From Afipia birgiae 34632 (GTDB taxonomy: Bacteria > Pseudomonadota > Alphaproteobacteria > Rhizobiales > Xanthobacteraceae), in NCBI RefSeq assembly GCF_000308295.2, contig NZ_HG326652.1, positions 2,661,818 through 2,725,817 on the forward strand: a stretch of DNA of 64,000 nt, given 5' to 3'. The position numbers and the translations under genes were made by a program. Below, one piece after another: positions 44,210 through 55,036 of the stretch (position 1 is its first letter; each line of letters opens with the position of its first letter). Under the pieces are notes generated by a model. That model was not told where the DNA came from. It did not search any database and saw only the letters and a list, made by a program, of their open reading frames with translations.

Positions 44210-44827
44210 ATGACCGCAAAGAAAACAGATCCTCACAAGCAATCGGCCCGCGCCTGGCAACGCATGCTGTCGGGCCGCCGCCTCGATCTGCTCGATCCCT
44301 CGCCGCTCGACATCGAGGTCGAGGACATCGCCCATGGCCTCGCGCGTGTCGCGCGCTGGAACGGGCAGACCCACGGCGCGCACATCTTCTCGGTGGCGCA
44401 GCACACGTTGCTGGTCGAAGCCGTGCTGCGCCAGCAGACGCCGCGCGTCGATCATCGCGTGCGGCTGGCGGCGATGCTGCACGACGCGCCGGAATACGTC
44501 ATCGGCGACATGATCTCGCCGTTCAAGGCGGTGATCGGCGGTTCCTACAAGATCGTCGAGAAGCGGCTGCTGTCGGCGATCCACATTCGCTTTGGCCTGC
44601 CCGCCGCGCTCCCTGCCGAAATCGAACAGCAGATCAAGGCCGCCGACATGGGCGCGGCCTATCTGGAAGCGACACACCTTGCGGGCTTCGCACAGGCCGA
44701 AGCCAGGCGCCTGTTCGGCCGCGATCCCAAGCTGCCCGCCGCGACGGAAAAGGATTATGTGACTCCATGGTCCGCCGGTCGCGCCGAAAAGCAATTCCTC
44801 GCACGATTCAAGGCGCTTTTGTCATAA
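44210..44827 (+). CDS. HD-domain hydrolase (YfbR-like)
   Basis: 205 residues from the ATG at 44210. HD motif: HIFSVAQHTLLV supplies the first His and AAMLHDAPEYVIGD the HD pair plus Glu. Further Asp in IKAADMGAAYLEATHL completes the metal site. Length and spacing match the YfbR-type 5'-nucleotidase / phosphohydrolase group. It is likely active on nucleotide monophosphates; substrate not proven. Confidence 0.87.
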   Translation: MTAKKTDPHKQSARAWQRMLSGRRLDLLDPSPLDIEVEDIAHGLARVARWNGQTHGAHIFSVAQHTLLVEAVLRQQTPRVDHRVRLAAMLHDAPEYVIGDMISPFKAVIGGSYKIVEKRLLSAIHIRFGLPAALPAEIEQQIKAADMGAAYLEATHLAGFAQAEARRLFGRDPKLPAATEKDYVTPWSAGRAEKQFLARFKALLS

Positions 44828-44905
44828 TCATCCACGGCATGTTTGCCGTGCAGCATGACGAGCGAAGACAGCAGGCATATACTCGGGCGGAACATAAGGA
44901 CCGCC

Positions 44906-45412
44906 ATGATTCACGTCTGCTCGCTCGCCGCCCTGCCCGCGACCGTCGAGGCCACCGGGGCGCAACACATCCTGACCGTGATGGCCAATGTCGCCCAGGT
45001 GGTGCGCCCGGCCTCGGTGCTGGAAGCCAATCACCTGCGCATCCAGATGGACGACATTAACGAGCCCGCGGACGGATTCACCGCGCCGTCGCATGAACAT
45101 GTCGAACGGGCGCTGGCTTTTATCCGCAAATGGAATCGCGCGGCGCCCATGGTCATTCATTGCTACGCCGGAATCAGCCGCTCCACCGCAAGTGCGTTCA
45201 TGGCCGCGTGCGCGCTCAATCCAAATCGCGACGAGACCTCCATCGCCCGGCAGATCCGCGCGGCATCGCCGAGTGCGTATCCCAACCGTCTGATCGTTAC
45301 GCTAGCCGATGAATTGCTCGGGCGTGACGGACGCATGGTCCGCGCGCTCGACGCCATGGGTCCGGGCAACATGACCATCGAGGGCCGGCCGTTCCGGGTC
45401 GACCTCGAATGA
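44906..45412 (+). CDS. Tyrosine phosphatase family protein
   Basis: 168 residues from the ATG at 44906. The CX5R catalytic loop is HCYAGISRSTASAF (Cys, Gly-x-x and Arg conserved) near residue 84, preceded by DDINEPADGF that contributes the general-acid Asp region. Small cytoplasmic dual-specificity-like phosphatase of a type common in rhizobia. It lies 78 bases after the HD hydrolase and may be co-transcribed. Confidence 0.88.
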   Translation: MIHVCSLAALPATVEATGAQHILTVMANVAQVVRPASVLEANHLRIQMDDINEPADGFTAPSHEHVERALAFIRKWNRAAPMVIHCYAGISRSTASAFMAACALNPNRDETSIARQIRAASPSAYPNRLIVTLADELLGRDGRMVRALDAMGPGNMTIEGRPFRVDLE

Positions 45413-45465
45413 GAGAGCGGCTTCATCCCGGATGCCAGGCCGTACAAGCTGTTTTGGAGATCATC

Positions 45466-45510
45466 CGTCATTGCGAGCGAAGCTTCGTCGCTGCGCTCCT
45501 CGCAATGACG
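45466..45510. repeat. Dispersed CATTGCGAGCGAAGC palindromic repeat, copy 1
   Basis: CGTCATTGCGAG ... CTCGCAATGACG, 12-base complementary ends around GC-rich sequence. Related copies lie at 49291-49371 and 56913-57001. It lies just upstream of the NadQ gene. Confidence 0.8.
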
Positions 45511-45523
45511 AGGCTCTCGCACA

Positions 45524-46507
45524 ATGACCGATAAAATCCTCACACCGATCGAGATCGGACTGACGGCGGCGATCGTGTCGATCGACGGCAACGAACCGTC
45601 GATCCTGACCGCATCCGGCAGCAACGGCGACGCTCTTGAAGGGCTTCCCTTCGGTCCGTTCGACGCGGTCGCACATCGCACGCTGGAAATCGGGCTGCGG
45701 TCGTGGGTGGAGGAGCAGACCGGCCTGCGCCTCGGCTATGTCGAACAGCTTTACACATTCGGCGACCGCGGCCGCCACGCCCAGCGCAGCGACACCGACG
45801 CCCATGTCGCCTCGGTCGGATATCTCGCGCTGACGCGCGCCGCGGACAGCACCTCGAAGCCGCAGGTGGCGGGGGCGACCTTCAAGCCGTGGTACCGCTA
45901 CTTTCCGTGGGAGGACTGGCGCGACGAGCGCCCGGCGGTGATCGAGAAGGAGATTCTTCCCGCGCTTGAGGCCTGGGCGGCGCAATCCGAGAAGCCGGAA
46001 CCCGAGCGCGCGCTGACGCGCGGCGACCGTGTGCGGCTCTATTTCGGCACCCACGGGGCGCAGTGGGACGAAGAGCGCGTGCTTGACCGCTACGAACTGC
46101 TCTATGAGGCGGGCCTGATCGAGGAATCCCGGCGCGACGAGCGCCCCGCGGCGCTGGCGCGCAAGACGATGCCTGCGCTCGGCGCGCCGATGCGGTTCGA
46201 TCACCGCAGAATTCTGGCGACCGCCATCGCGCGGCTGCGTGCCAAGCTGAAATATCGCCCGGTGGTGTTTGAACTTCTGCCGCCGGAGTTCACACTAACG
46301 GACTTGCAGCGGACCGTTGAGGCGATCTCGGGGCGTCATTTGCACAAGCAGAATTTCCGCCGTCTGGTGGAGGCCGGTGCGTTGGTCGAACCGACCGGCG
46401 AGATGTCGACACAGACCGGTGGGCGGCCTGCTGCGCTGTTTCGCTTCCGCCGCGAAGTGTTGCAGGAGCGGCCCGCACCCGGACTACGCGTACGCGGACG
46501 CCGTTAA
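45524..46507 (+). CDS. nadQ: NadQ-type NAD biosynthesis regulator (Nudix-like + winged HTH)
   Basis: 327 residues. The N-terminal half is Nudix-like without a catalytic Nudix box (SWVEEQTGLRLGYVEQLYTFGDRGRH, VGYLALTR). The C-terminal half is a winged helix: FELLPPEFTLTDLQRTVEAISGRHLHKQNFRRLVEAGALV, then a GGRPAALFRF wing. This layout is that of COG4111/NadQ, which represses nadABC in alphaproteobacteria. A nadABC operon with a matching palindrome is 6 kb downstream. NrtR is a related alternative. Confidence 0.83.
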   Translation: MTDKILTPIEIGLTAAIVSIDGNEPSILTASGSNGDALEGLPFGPFDAVAHRTLEIGLRSWVEEQTGLRLGYVEQLYTFGDRGRHAQRSDTDAHVASVGYLALTRAADSTSKPQVAGATFKPWYRYFPWEDWRDERPAVIEKEILPALEAWAAQSEKPEPERALTRGDRVRLYFGTHGAQWDEERVLDRYELLYEAGLIEESRRDERPAALARKTMPALGAPMRFDHRRILATAIARLRAKLKYRPVVFELLPPEFTLTDLQRTVEAISGRHLHKQNFRRLVEAGALVEPTGEMSTQTGGRPAALFRFRREVLQERPAPGLRVRGRR

Positions 46508-46595
46508 AAATAAGGCCTCGCATGCGGGGCCGCCTTGAATTTTCGCACGACCCGAAGCCTGCGCCAGGCGCAGGCGGATCGCGCAAGGAGGAACG

Positions 46596-49280
46596 ATGGA
46601 ATTTATTGCGCTGGTCCTTGCCCTCATTGCTTTAATTCTTGCACGCAAAGCCAACAACACGTCGCGCGAACTGAACGCGCGGCTAACGCAGCTCGAAGCC
46701 TCGCTCGCAAGCGGCGCGCGCCCCACACCGCTGACGGCGGACTCCTCCGTCGCCCCGCCGATCGTGCCGGAGACAACCGCAACCGAAACCGACACAAGCG
46801 AACGTGCACCCGTCACGCCGCCCCCATTGCCGCCAGCGAACGCGCCCTACACGGGACCAGTTGACGAGGTGGTATCGGCAGCGCCTGCAACACCCGCCGA
46901 AACAGGCCCCGGACTCGAAGAGCGCCTCGGCACGCGCTGGGTTGTGTGGGTCGGCGGGCTGACGCTGGCACTCGGCGGTGTGTTTCTCGTCAAGTATTCC
47001 ATCGAGGCCGGCCTGCTCGGCCCCAAGGTGCGCGTGCTGCTCGGCGGCCTGTTGGCTCTGGCGCTGCTCGCTGTCGGCGAATTCGCGCGCCGCAAGGAAA
47101 GCCTCTCGTCCATCGCCCCGCTGCCGATTGCCAACATCCCGGCAATTCTCACGGCGGCCGGAACCGCGGTCGCATTCGCGACGGTGTACGCGTCCTACGC
47201 GCTCTACGGTTTCCTCGCGCCGCCTATCGCATTCGTCCTGCTCGGTGCGGTCGCGCTCGGCACCCTCGCCGCAGCACTTCTGCATGGTCCGGCTCTCGCG
47301 GGGCTCGGTGTCGTCGGCGCATTCGTGACGCCGGTGCTGGTGTCGTCAGACAAACCCGACTACTGGGCGCTCTACATCTACATCGCCATCGTGACTGCCG
47401 CCGCCTTCGGCCTTGCACGTATCCGGCTGTGGCGCTGGCTCGCCGTCACCACCATCGTATTCGGTGCGGCCTGGATGCTGTTCGATATCGTCCGTGCCGA
47501 TACGCTCGGTCCGCATGCGTTCGATATCATTGTGAGTTTCGCGCTCGCCGCAGTTCTGGTGGTCGCCGGATTCATGTTCGGCCCGTCGGCGGAGCCAGGC
47601 CGGGTTGAGCCTGTATCGTCGATATCGCTCGCGATGTTCCTGTTCGGCGCCACGGCGCTGGTGCTGGGCAACAACCACGCCGATGCAGCGATGGTTGTGT
47701 TCGCATTGCTGGTCGCGGCCACCTTCGCCATCGCCTGGCGCGCGGAGAGCGCCACTGGCGCCATCGTTGCAGCCGCGCTGTTCGTGTTCGCCGTGTTTGC
47801 CGAATGGGCGATCCGCGCCAATCCCGAACTCACAGTGATGCCCGGCGGCGCGATGCCCGGTATCGGCACGCGCGCCGACGAAGGTTCGATCAGCATGCAT
47901 CTCATCACGGCGGCGGGCTTCGGCGTGGCGTTCGGCGCGGCAGGTTTCCTCGCACAAGGCCGCTCGATCAGTGCAATTATTCCCGTGATCTGGGCGGCGG
48001 CCGGTGTGTTCACACCGCTGGCGCTGCTGGTCGCGCTCTACGCGCGCATCGCGCATCTGGATCGTTCGATCCCCTTCGCGATTATCGCCATTGCCGTCGC
48101 CGGTGCATTCGCCGCAGCGACTGAACTTCTGACCAAGCGTGACGCACGGCCGGGCCAGATGATCTCAACCGCGATATTCGCCACCGGTACGCTCGCCGCA
48201 CTGGCGCTGTCATTTACGTTCGCACTGGAAAAAGGCTGGCTCACCATCGCACTCGCGCTGATGTCGCTCGGCACCGCATGGATTTCCATGAAGCGGCCGA
48301 TCCCGTTCCTGCGTGCGCTCGCAGCAATTCTGGCGGGCATCGTTGTGCTGCGGATCGGCCACGAGCCGCGCATCGCCGGCAACGATCTCGGCACCACGCC
48401 GATCTTCAACTGGCTGCTGCTCGGCTACGGCATTCCGGCAGCCTCGTTCTGGCTTGGCAGCATTTTCCTGCGCCGTCGCGGCGACGATGGCCCGCTGCGC
48501 AGCGTCGAAGCCGCCGCGATCCTGTTCACTGTGCTGCTCGCCTTCACCGAGATCCGCCACTACATCAACAACGGCGACATCTATCGGACATCGTCGAGCC
48601 TGATCGAAGTCGGCCTTCAGGTCTGCGTCGCACTCGCGATGGCGATCGGACTGGAGCGGCTTCGCATCCGGACAGGCAGCGTCATTCATAACGCCGGGGC
48701 GCTGCTGCTGACATGGTTCGCGGGCCTCGCGGTTGTGCTTGGATTGTTCGGTATCGCCAATCCGCTGCTGCGCAGCATCGAGATATCGGGCACGTTCATC
48801 AACCCGCTGATCCTCGGCTACGCGATCCCGGCGATCCTCGCGCTGCTGTTGTCCTATGCGGTGGCGGGACGCCGCGCAGCGACCTATGCCAACACCATCG
48901 CGGCCGGTGCGCTGGTCCTTGCGCTGGCCTACATCACGCTGCAAATCCGTCACCTCTATCACGGACCTTACCTGAACAGCTTCCGCACCTTCGACGCCGA
49001 GCAGTACACCTACTCGGTGGCGTGGCTGGTGTTCGGCGTGGTCCTACTGGGGATCGGTTTGCTGATGCCGTCGCAACGCGCGCGGCTTGCGTCGGCGGTG
49101 ATGATCGCCATCACCATCCTGAAAGTGTTTTTGATCGACATGTCGAACCTGACCGGGGCCTACCGGGCGTTCTCGTTCATCGGTCTGGGACTGGTGCTGG
49201 TGGCAATCGGATGGCTGTACCAGCGCATCCTGTTCAGGCAGACGAGAACGCCGCCGGCTGTGGACAGCACGACGGCGTAA
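46596..49280 (+). CDS. DUF2339 polytopic membrane protein
   Basis: 894 residues. An N-terminal helix and short coiled coil (ALILARKANNTSRELNARLTQLEASL) are followed by a Pro/Thr-rich linker to about residue 105, then LEERLGTRWVVWVGGLTLALGGVFLVKYSIEAGLLGP, the DUF2339 signature. About 20 more hydrophobic helices run to the C-terminus. Large inner-membrane protein of unknown function, with the usual DUF2339 length. Confidence 0.9.
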   Translation: MEFIALVLALIALILARKANNTSRELNARLTQLEASLASGARPTPLTADSSVAPPIVPETTATETDTSERAPVTPPPLPPANAPYTGPVDEVVSAAPATPAETGPGLEERLGTRWVVWVGGLTLALGGVFLVKYSIEAGLLGPKVRVLLGGLLALALLAVGEFARRKESLSSIAPLPIANIPAILTAAGTAVAFATVYASYALYGFLAPPIAFVLLGAVALGTLAAALLHGPALAGLGVVGAFVTPVLVSSDKPDYWALYIYIAIVTAAAFGLARIRLWRWLAVTTIVFGAAWMLFDIVRADTLGPHAFDIIVSFALAAVLVVAGFMFGPSAEPGRVEPVSSISLAMFLFGATALVLGNNHADAAMVVFALLVAATFAIAWRAESATGAIVAAALFVFAVFAEWAIRANPELTVMPGGAMPGIGTRADEGSISMHLITAAGFGVAFGAAGFLAQGRSISAIIPVIWAAAGVFTPLALLVALYARIAHLDRSIPFAIIAIAVAGAFAAATELLTKRDARPGQMISTAIFATGTLAALALSFTFALEKGWLTIALALMSLGTAWISMKRPIPFLRALAAILAGIVVLRIGHEPRIAGNDLGTTPIFNWLLLGYGIPAASFWLGSIFLRRRGDDGPLRSVEAAAILFTVLLAFTEIRHYINNGDIYRTSSSLIEVGLQVCVALAMAIGLERLRIRTGSVIHNAGALLLTWFAGLAVVLGLFGIANPLLRSIEISGTFINPLILGYAIPAILALLLSYAVAGRRAATYANTIAAGALVLALAYITLQIRHLYHGPYLNSFRTFDAEQYTYSVAWLVFGVVLLGIGLLMPSQRARLASAVMIAITILKVFLIDMSNLTGAYRAFSFIGLGLVLVAIGWLYQRILFRQTRTPPAVDSTTA

Positions 49281-49290
49281 TCCACTTGTT

Positions 49291-49371
49291 CGTCATTGCG
49301 AGCGAAGCGAAGAAATCCAGAAGCAACAAGAAGACTGGATTGCTTCGTCGCAAGCGCTCCTCGCAATGACG
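49291..49371. repeat. Dispersed CATTGCGAGCGAAGC palindromic repeat, copy 2
   Basis: Ends CGTCATTGCGAGCGAAGCGA and TCGCAATGACG are complementary, with an inner AATCCAG/CTGGATT pair. It lies 11 bases after the DUF2339 stop. Confidence 0.82.
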
Positions 49372-49391
49372 GCGAAGCAGTATCCTTGAAG

Positions 49392-49931
49392 TTACTCGCT
49401 GGCGGAGCGGCGCAGCTCAAGCGCCGGTTCGCTGCGAACCGAAGCCGGACGCACTTCGGCGCGCGGTGTCGCGTCCGCCGATTGAGTCCCCGGCGCGCGC
49501 AGCGAGCGCGGACGCGAGATCGAACGCGCGAGGAACACCCGCGCATTGCCGTGCTTGCGGAAATCGCAATAGGCGAAGCCCATGCCCGACACCGATCCGC
49601 GGAAGCTGACATTGTCGGTCTTGTTCAGGTTGAAGCAGGGCTCGAAGGGAATGCCCTTGATCGATGCGCAGATCTGCTGGCCGCGCACCTGAAGCGTGTT
49701 GGACGGCAGCCGCATATGACGTGTCTCGCCGGCGCCGCTGAACTGCACCGCGCCCGCCGCCGCGCCATCCGGCGTGATCTTGCCAACGCCCTTGGTGCCG
49801 TCGAAGCAGGTGAAGGCGAACATCTTGTTGGCGACGAACCTGCGGGCTTCGTCCGCGTTCAGGGTTTCAGCGAACACTGGCGCTGCAGCCGAACAGGCCA
49901 GCGCGGCTCCGAGAACGATGCGGACGAGCAT
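49392..49931 (-). CDS. Secreted conserved hypothetical protein
   Basis: 179 residues. The signal peptide is MLVRIVLGAALACSAAAPVFA (cleavage after residue 21). The mature part has four Cys (AFTCFDG, QQICASI, EPCFNL, AYCDFRK) that may form two disulphides, and a low-complexity Arg/Ser-rich tail from about residue 135. No family recognised with certainty. Convergent with the DUF2339 gene. Confidence 0.75.
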   Translation of the reverse strand: MLVRIVLGAALACSAAAPVFAETLNADEARRFVANKMFAFTCFDGTKGVGKITPDGAAAGAVQFSGAGETRHMRLPSNTLQVRGQQICASIKGIPFEPCFNLNKTDNVSFRGSVSGMGFAYCDFRKHGNARVFLARSISRPRSLRAPGTQSADATPRAEVRPASVRSEPALELRRSASE

Positions 49932-50071
49932 ACGGGCTACTCCAACTGACTAACTGCGGATTCAGAAGAACCGGCCGGGCGAAGCGCCCGGCGGTTTACG
50001 CCTTAACCCGGTGATTACCATACCAACCATGGCAACATTGGAGCACCATGGTTTGCAAAGTCTGAACGTCC

Positions 50072-51058
50072 TCAGGAAATTTTCACCACCGTCCGGCCGC
50101 GAAGCTGCCCGGCGAGAATTTTCGGAGCCGCATCGAAAACTTCGCCAAGGCCGATTTCCGTAGTCATTTCAGCAAGTTTCGCGTGGTCCACGTCCTTCGC
50201 GATGCGCGTCCAGGCGGCCTTGCGCGGCTCGATCGGGCACATCACGGAATCGATGCCCAAAAGGCACACTCCGCGCAAAATGAAAGGCGCGACCGACGAC
50301 GGCAGATCCATACCGGCCGCCAGACCACATGCGGCGATGGCCCCGCCGTACTTCGTCATCGACAGCAGGTTGGCCAGGGTGGTCGACCCGACACTGTCGA
50401 CGCCTCCGGCCCAGCGCTCCTTGGCGAGCGCCTTGGCCGGTCCGGACAGTTCGTTGCGGTCGATCACTTCGGCTGCGCCGAGGTCACGCAGATAATCCGC
50501 CTCGGCCGCGCGGCCGGTCGATGCGATGACGTGAAAACCGAGCTTGGAAAGGATCGCCACCGCCACCGAACCGACGCCGCCGGCAGCACCGGTCACGATC
50601 ACCGGACCGTTCTTCGGCGTGAGACCGTGCTTCTCCAGCGCCATCACCGAGAGCATCGCTGTGAACCCCGCCGTGCCGATCGCCATCGCCTGACGCGCGG
50701 TCATGCCATCGGGCAACCGCACCAGCCAGTCGCCTTTGACGCGCGCCTTTTCTGCATACGCACCGAGATGAGTCTCGCTCAGACCCCAGCCGGTGGAAAC
50801 CACCTTGTCGCCCGCCTTCCAGCCGGGATGCGACGATTCCAGAACCGTGCCCGCGAAATCGACACCGGCAATCATCGGGAAACGGCGCACCACCGGCGAC
50901 TTGCCGGTGACGGCGAGGCCGTCCTTGTAATTCACCGTGGACCATTCGACCGCGACGGTGACGTCGCCTTCCATCAGTTCGGCTTCGTCGAACTGCGTCA
51001 GCGCTGCCGTGGTGCCTTTGTCGGCCTTGTCGATCCTGATTGCCTTGAAGGTTGCCAA
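50072..51058 (-). CDS. MDR-family oxidoreductase, acryloyl-CoA reductase AcuI/YhdH type
   Basis: 328 residues. The GroES-like N-domain has [38 protein letters not shown], and the nucleotide-binding [18 protein letters not shown] comes near residue 160. [13 protein letters not shown] is typical of AcuI/YhdH, the NADPH-dependent acryloyl-CoA reductase. No zinc ligands, as expected. It is divergent from nadA; the shared 312-base gap holds the NadQ-like sites. Confidence 0.92.
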   Translation of the reverse strand: MATFKAIRIDKADKGTTAALTQFDEAELMEGDVTVAVEWSTVNYKDGLAVTGKSPVVRRFPMIAGVDFAGTVLESSHPGWKAGDKVVSTGWGLSETHLGAYAEKARVKGDWLVRLPDGMTARQAMAIGTAGFTAMLSVMALEKHGLTPKNGPVIVTGAAGGVGSVAVAILSKLGFHVIASTGRAAEADYLRDLGAAEVIDRNELSGPAKALAKERWAGGVDSVGSTTLANLLSMTKYGGAIAACGLAAGMDLPSSVAPFILRGVCLLGIDSVMCPIEPRKAAWTRIAKDVDHAKLAEMTTEIGLGEVFDAAPKILAGQLRGRTVVKIS

Positions 51059-51234
51059 ACCCGATCTCCGTTTTTTCTTGTGCGATTGAATCCGGCCCCC
51101 TGATTGGCGGCTCCGGCCCGGTTTGCCAAGCCCTTAGCCTCAGGATCGCATGGGTTGAGGGCAGATGCATTTCCGCCATGCGGAAAATTCCGAACACACC
51201 TCTGGCGAGCCCGGGGCCGACCTGCTATATTTGT

Positions 51235-51253
51235 TTTGCTCGTTTTGAGTATA
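51235..51253. promoter_or_regulatory. Second, weaker NadQ-like site
   Basis: TGCTC-N5-GAGTATA, sharing half-sites with the palindrome at 51327-51349 but with a mismatched centre. It lies about 130 bases upstream of nadA. Confidence 0.45.
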
Positions 51254-51326
51254 ATGACTTTGCCTGACGAGCAGGGGAAACCGAGTTTGGAACGCCGGCC
51301 CAAAAGGCCGGATTTCTCAAAGCCCC

Positions 51327-51349
51327 AATATGCTCAAATTGAGTATATT
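51327..51349. promoter_or_regulatory. NadQ-like operator of nadABC
   Basis: 23-base near-perfect palindrome centred on 51338 with arms AATATGCTCAA and TTGAGTATATT, one mismatch pair. It ends 22 bases before the nadA ATG, overlapping where a repressor would block transcription. AT-rich in a GC-rich genome. A NadQ-type regulator is encoded at 45524-46507. Confidence 0.75.
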
Positions 51350-51370
51350 AGGTGACTTCAGGAGGCTGCG

Positions 51371-52480
51371 ATGCCGATTACCGGAATTTACGGTCCCGAC
51401 GATTTCGGGATGCCCGTCCGCCGCGCCGAGAGCGTGGCCCGCGCCCGCGTCACTGATGCGGAGCGTGCGCGCGCATTGCCGATGCCCTCGCTGGAATGGA
51501 CGCCCGAGGTCGGGCGCGCCACTGCGCATCTCTACGCCAAGGTGAAAGACGTCATTCCCGAGATCGAGTGGCCGTTCATGGCGCCTTACGTGAAGGCGAT
51601 CAACGATCTCAAGAAGCAGCGCAACGCTGTGATCCTGGCGCACAACTACCAGACGCCGGAGATCTTCCACTGCGTAGCCGACATCGGCGGCGACTCGCTG
51701 CAGCTCGCCCGCGAGGCGACGAAGGTGAAGGAGAAGGTCATCGTCCAGTGCGGCGTGCACTTCATGGCCGAGACCTCGAAGATCCTGAACCCGGACAAGA
51801 CCGTGCTGATCCCGGATTCGCGCGCCGGCTGCTCGCTGGCCTCAAGCATCACCGGCGCGGACGTGCGCCTGTTGCGCGAGCGCTTCCCCGGCGTGCCGGT
51901 GGTGGCCTACGTCAATACATCGGCCGACGTAAAAGCCGAGGTCGATATCTGCTGCACCTCGTCGAACGCCGTGCAGGTGGTGGAAAGCCTCAACGCCGAG
52001 ACCGTGATTTTCCTGCCCGACCAGTATCTGGCGAAGTACGTCGCCTCGAAAACAAGCGTGAAGATCATTGCGTGGAAAGGCGCGTGCGAAGTGCACGAGC
52101 GTTTCACCGGCGACGAACTGCGCACCTATCGCGAAGCCGACCCATCAGTGCAAATCATCGCGCATCCGGAATGCCCGCCCGACGTTCTTGCGGAGGCGGA
52201 CTTCACCGGCTCGACCGCGCACATGATCGACTGGGTGCGCAAGCACCAGCCGAAGCGGATCGTCATGGTCACCGAATGCTCGATGGCGGACAACGTGCAG
52301 GCCGAACTGCCGAACGTCGAGTTCGTCAAGCCGTGCAACCTGTGCCCGCACATGAAGCGCATCACGCTGCCGAAGATTCTCGACAGCCTGATCTACATGC
52401 GTGAGGAAGTGACCATCGACCCGATGATCATCGACAAGGCCCGGCGTTCGGTGGAACGCATGATCAATCTGAAGAACTGA
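51371..52480 (+). CDS. nadA: Quinolinate synthase A
   Basis: 369 residues, AGGAGG ribosome site 5 bases before the ATG. NadA signatures: [40 protein letters not shown] (cluster Cys), [51 protein letters not shown] and [11 protein letters not shown] (cluster Cys). It condenses iminoaspartate with DHAP to quinolinate using an oxygen-labile 4Fe-4S cluster. First gene of nadABC behind the NadQ-like operator. Confidence 0.97.
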   Translation: MPITGIYGPDDFGMPVRRAESVARARVTDAERARALPMPSLEWTPEVGRATAHLYAKVKDVIPEIEWPFMAPYVKAINDLKKQRNAVILAHNYQTPEIFHCVADIGGDSLQLAREATKVKEKVIVQCGVHFMAETSKILNPDKTVLIPDSRAGCSLASSITGADVRLLRERFPGVPVVAYVNTSADVKAEVDICCTSSNAVQVVESLNAETVIFLPDQYLAKYVASKTSVKIIAWKGACEVHERFTGDELRTYREADPSVQIIAHPECPPDVLAEADFTGSTAHMIDWVRKHQPKRIVMVTECSMADNVQAELPNVEFVKPCNLCPHMKRITLPKILDSLIYMREEVTIDPMIIDKARRSVERMINLKN

Positions 52481-52513
52481 GCCGGATCTTCCGGCAGAAT
52501 TGGCTAATCGGTC

Positions 52514-54127
52514 ATGAGCCAAACGTCACACGCTGATGTCCCGCGTGCCATCGACGATGTCATCATCGTCGGCGGCGGACTCGCGGGGCTGTTTTGTGCG
52601 CTGAAACTTAGCCCCCGGCCCGTCACAGTCATTTCCGCCGCTCCTCTCGGCGAAGGCGCGTCGAGCGCGTGGGCTCAAGGTGGTATCGCAGCCGCAGTTG
52701 CAGAGGGCGACAGCGCCGAGGCCCATGCCGCCGACACCATTGCGGTCGGCGGCGGCATCGTCGATGAAGATGTCGCGCTCGCCCTCGCGCGCGAGGCCGG
52801 CGCGCGCATTCATGATCTGCTGCAATATGGCGTGCCGTTCGACCGCAACCTCGAAGGCAGGCTCGCCGTCGGCCGCGAAGCGGCGCATTCCGCCCGGCGC
52901 ATCGTTCACGTTCAGGGCGACATGGCCGGAAAGGCCATCATCGCGGCGCTGATCGAGGCGGTGCGCAAAACGCCGTCGATCCGCGTCATCGAAGGCTACG
53001 TCGCGGAAGCCCTGATCGCGGAGGGCGATGCCGTGTCCGGCCTGCAGTTGCGCAAGGCGGGGGACGAGACAGCCGCACCCGTCATCATTCCATCGCGCGC
53101 CATCGTACTGGCGACCGGCGGCATCGGGCATCTTTATGCCGTGACGACGAATCCGGCCGAGGCCAGCGGCTCAGGTCTTGCGATTGCGGCACGCGCAGGC
53201 GCGATCATCGCCGATCCGGAATTCGTACAGTTTCATCCGACCGCCATCATGGTCGGCCGCGATCCCGCGCCGCTGGCGACCGAAGCCCTGCGCGGCGAGG
53301 GCGCGGCGCTGATCAACGGCAAGGGCGAGCGCTTCATGCTGGCGCTCAACCCGCTCGCGGAACTCGCGCCGCGCGATATCGTCGCGCGCGGTGTGTTCGC
53401 GGAAATCGCCGCAGGCCGCGGCGCGTATCTGGATGCGACCAGGGCGCTTGGCGCGGCATTCGCCAAAAGATTTCCGACGGTCTACGCAAGCTGCATGGCG
53501 GCGGGGATCGATCCCGCGACACAGCCGATCCCGATTGCCCCTGCCGCGCATTATCACATGGGCGGCATCGCGGTGGACAGACACGGACGCACCTCTCTCA
53601 AAGGCCTGTGGGCCGGCGGTGAAGTATCGAGCACCGGAGCCCATGGCGCCAACCGCCTCGCCTCCAACTCGCTGCTCGAAGCCGTGGTCTATGCCGCGCG
53701 CATCGCCGAAGACATCGACGGCAACGTGTTTGCGCGTGGTCCGCTCGCGGTGCCGTCGCACACGCCGCATGACAGCGCCATGCCGGCACCCACCGAAGCC
53801 AATCTGCGCGCCATGATGAGTTCGCATGTCGGCGTCGTCCGCGACGGCGACCGGCTGATGGAAGCCGTGCAGGCATTCGCCGCTATCGAGCAGAACACCG
53901 GCAACATTGCGCTGCGCAACATGGCGACCACCGCGCTGATCGTCGCGGCATCCGCATGGTCGCGGCGCGAGAGCCGCGGGGCGCATTATCGATCCGATTA
54001 TCCGGCGGAAGACCCGGCACAACGGCACCGCACCGTGACGACGCTCGACGACGCGCGAGGGATCGCGCTAATGTTGTCGGACGGTGCAATCGCCAAACGA
54101 TCCGCTAAACTATCCATGGGAGTTTGA
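52514..54127 (+). CDS. nadB: L-aspartate oxidase
   Basis: 537 residues. The FAD-binding [19 protein letters not shown] is at the N-terminus. [18 protein letters not shown], the HPTAI segment, and catalytic Arg/His regions [19 protein letters not shown] and [19 protein letters not shown] are all present. It oxidises aspartate to iminoaspartate for NadA. It lies 33 bases after nadA and runs into nadC. Confidence 0.96.
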   Translation: MSQTSHADVPRAIDDVIIVGGGLAGLFCALKLSPRPVTVISAAPLGEGASSAWAQGGIAAAVAEGDSAEAHAADTIAVGGGIVDEDVALALAREAGARIHDLLQYGVPFDRNLEGRLAVGREAAHSARRIVHVQGDMAGKAIIAALIEAVRKTPSIRVIEGYVAEALIAEGDAVSGLQLRKAGDETAAPVIIPSRAIVLATGGIGHLYAVTTNPAEASGSGLAIAARAGAIIADPEFVQFHPTAIMVGRDPAPLATEALRGEGAALINGKGERFMLALNPLAELAPRDIVARGVFAEIAAGRGAYLDATRALGAAFAKRFPTVYASCMAAGIDPATQPIPIAPAAHYHMGGIAVDRHGRTSLKGLWAGGEVSSTGAHGANRLASNSLLEAVVYAARIAEDIDGNVFARGPLAVPSHTPHDSAMPAPTEANLRAMMSSHVGVVRDGDRLMEAVQAFAAIEQNTGNIALRNMATTALIVAASAWSRRESRGAHYRSDYPAEDPAQRHRTVTTLDDARGIALMLSDGAIAKRSAKLSMGV

Positions 54128-54129
54128 AG

Positions 54130-55023
54130 GTGAGCGTCACCGATGTCCTGAACCCCGCCGCCCTCATGCATCCGCATGCATTTCTGTCGCCGCTGGCGAT
54201 CGATGACGCGGTGACGCGGGCGCTTGCCGAAGACCTCGGCCGCGCCGGCGACGTCACCTCGATCGCGACCATCCCGACCACCACGCAGGCCTTTGCCAAA
54301 CTGGTCGCGCGGCAGGCTGGCGTGATCGCGGGCTTGCCGCTGGCTGTTGCGACCTTTCTGAAGCTATCGCCCGACGTCCGGATCCAGGCCCACGCCCATG
54401 ACGGCGTCAATGTCGCCAAGGGCGTGCATGTGCTCACCATCTCGGGCCCGGCCCACGCGGTACTCACCGGCGAACGCACCGCGCTCAACTTTGTCGGCCG
54501 CATGTCCGGCATCGCCACGCTGACGTCGGACTACATCCGCCACGCCGGCGTGACCAAGATGCGCATCTGCGACACCCGCAAGACCACGCCGGGACTGCGG
54601 GCGCTGGAGAAGTATGCCGTGCGTTGCGGCGGCGGTTTCAACCATCGCTTCGGGCTCGACGACGCGATCCTGATCAAGGACAACCACATCGCGGTCGCCG
54701 GCGGCGTGAAGGCCGTGCTGCAGCGCGCGCGCGCCCATGCCGGCCATCTGGTCAAGATCGAGATCGAGGTCGATACGCTGGATCAGTTGCGCGAGGTGCT
54801 GGCGACCGGCCTTGCGGACGTGGTGATGCTCGACAACATGGATGTTCCGACCCTGCGTGAGGCAGTCGCGATCACCAATGGACGCGTGGTGCTGGAAGTC
54901 TCCGGCGGCGTGACGCTGGCGTCGATCGGCGAGATCGCGACAACCGGCGTCGACTACGCGTCGGCGGGTGCGTTGACGCATTCCGCGCCGAACTTCGACG
55001 TCGCGCTGGATATTGACGCGTAG
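54130..55023 (+). CDS. nadC: Nicotinate-nucleotide pyrophosphorylase (carboxylating)
   Basis: 297 residues from the GTG at 54130, chosen because GGGAG stands 7 bases upstream; a TTG at 54124 overlaps the nadB stop, and an ATG lies at 54166. QPRT motifs: [74 protein letters not shown] and VMLDNMDV. It converts quinolinate to nicotinate mononucleotide, completing the de novo NAD branch. Confidence 0.96.
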   Translation: MSVTDVLNPAALMHPHAFLSPLAIDDAVTRALAEDLGRAGDVTSIATIPTTTQAFAKLVARQAGVIAGLPLAVATFLKLSPDVRIQAHAHDGVNVAKGVHVLTISGPAHAVLTGERTALNFVGRMSGIATLTSDYIRHAGVTKMRICDTRKTTPGLRALEKYAVRCGGGFNHRFGLDDAILIKDNHIAVAGGVKAVLQRARAHAGHLVKIEIEVDTLDQLREVLATGLADVVMLDNMDVPTLREAVAITNGRVVLEVSGGVTLASIGEIATTGVDYASAGALTHSAPNFDVALDIDA

Positions 55024-55036
55024 GATTCTTCTTTCG

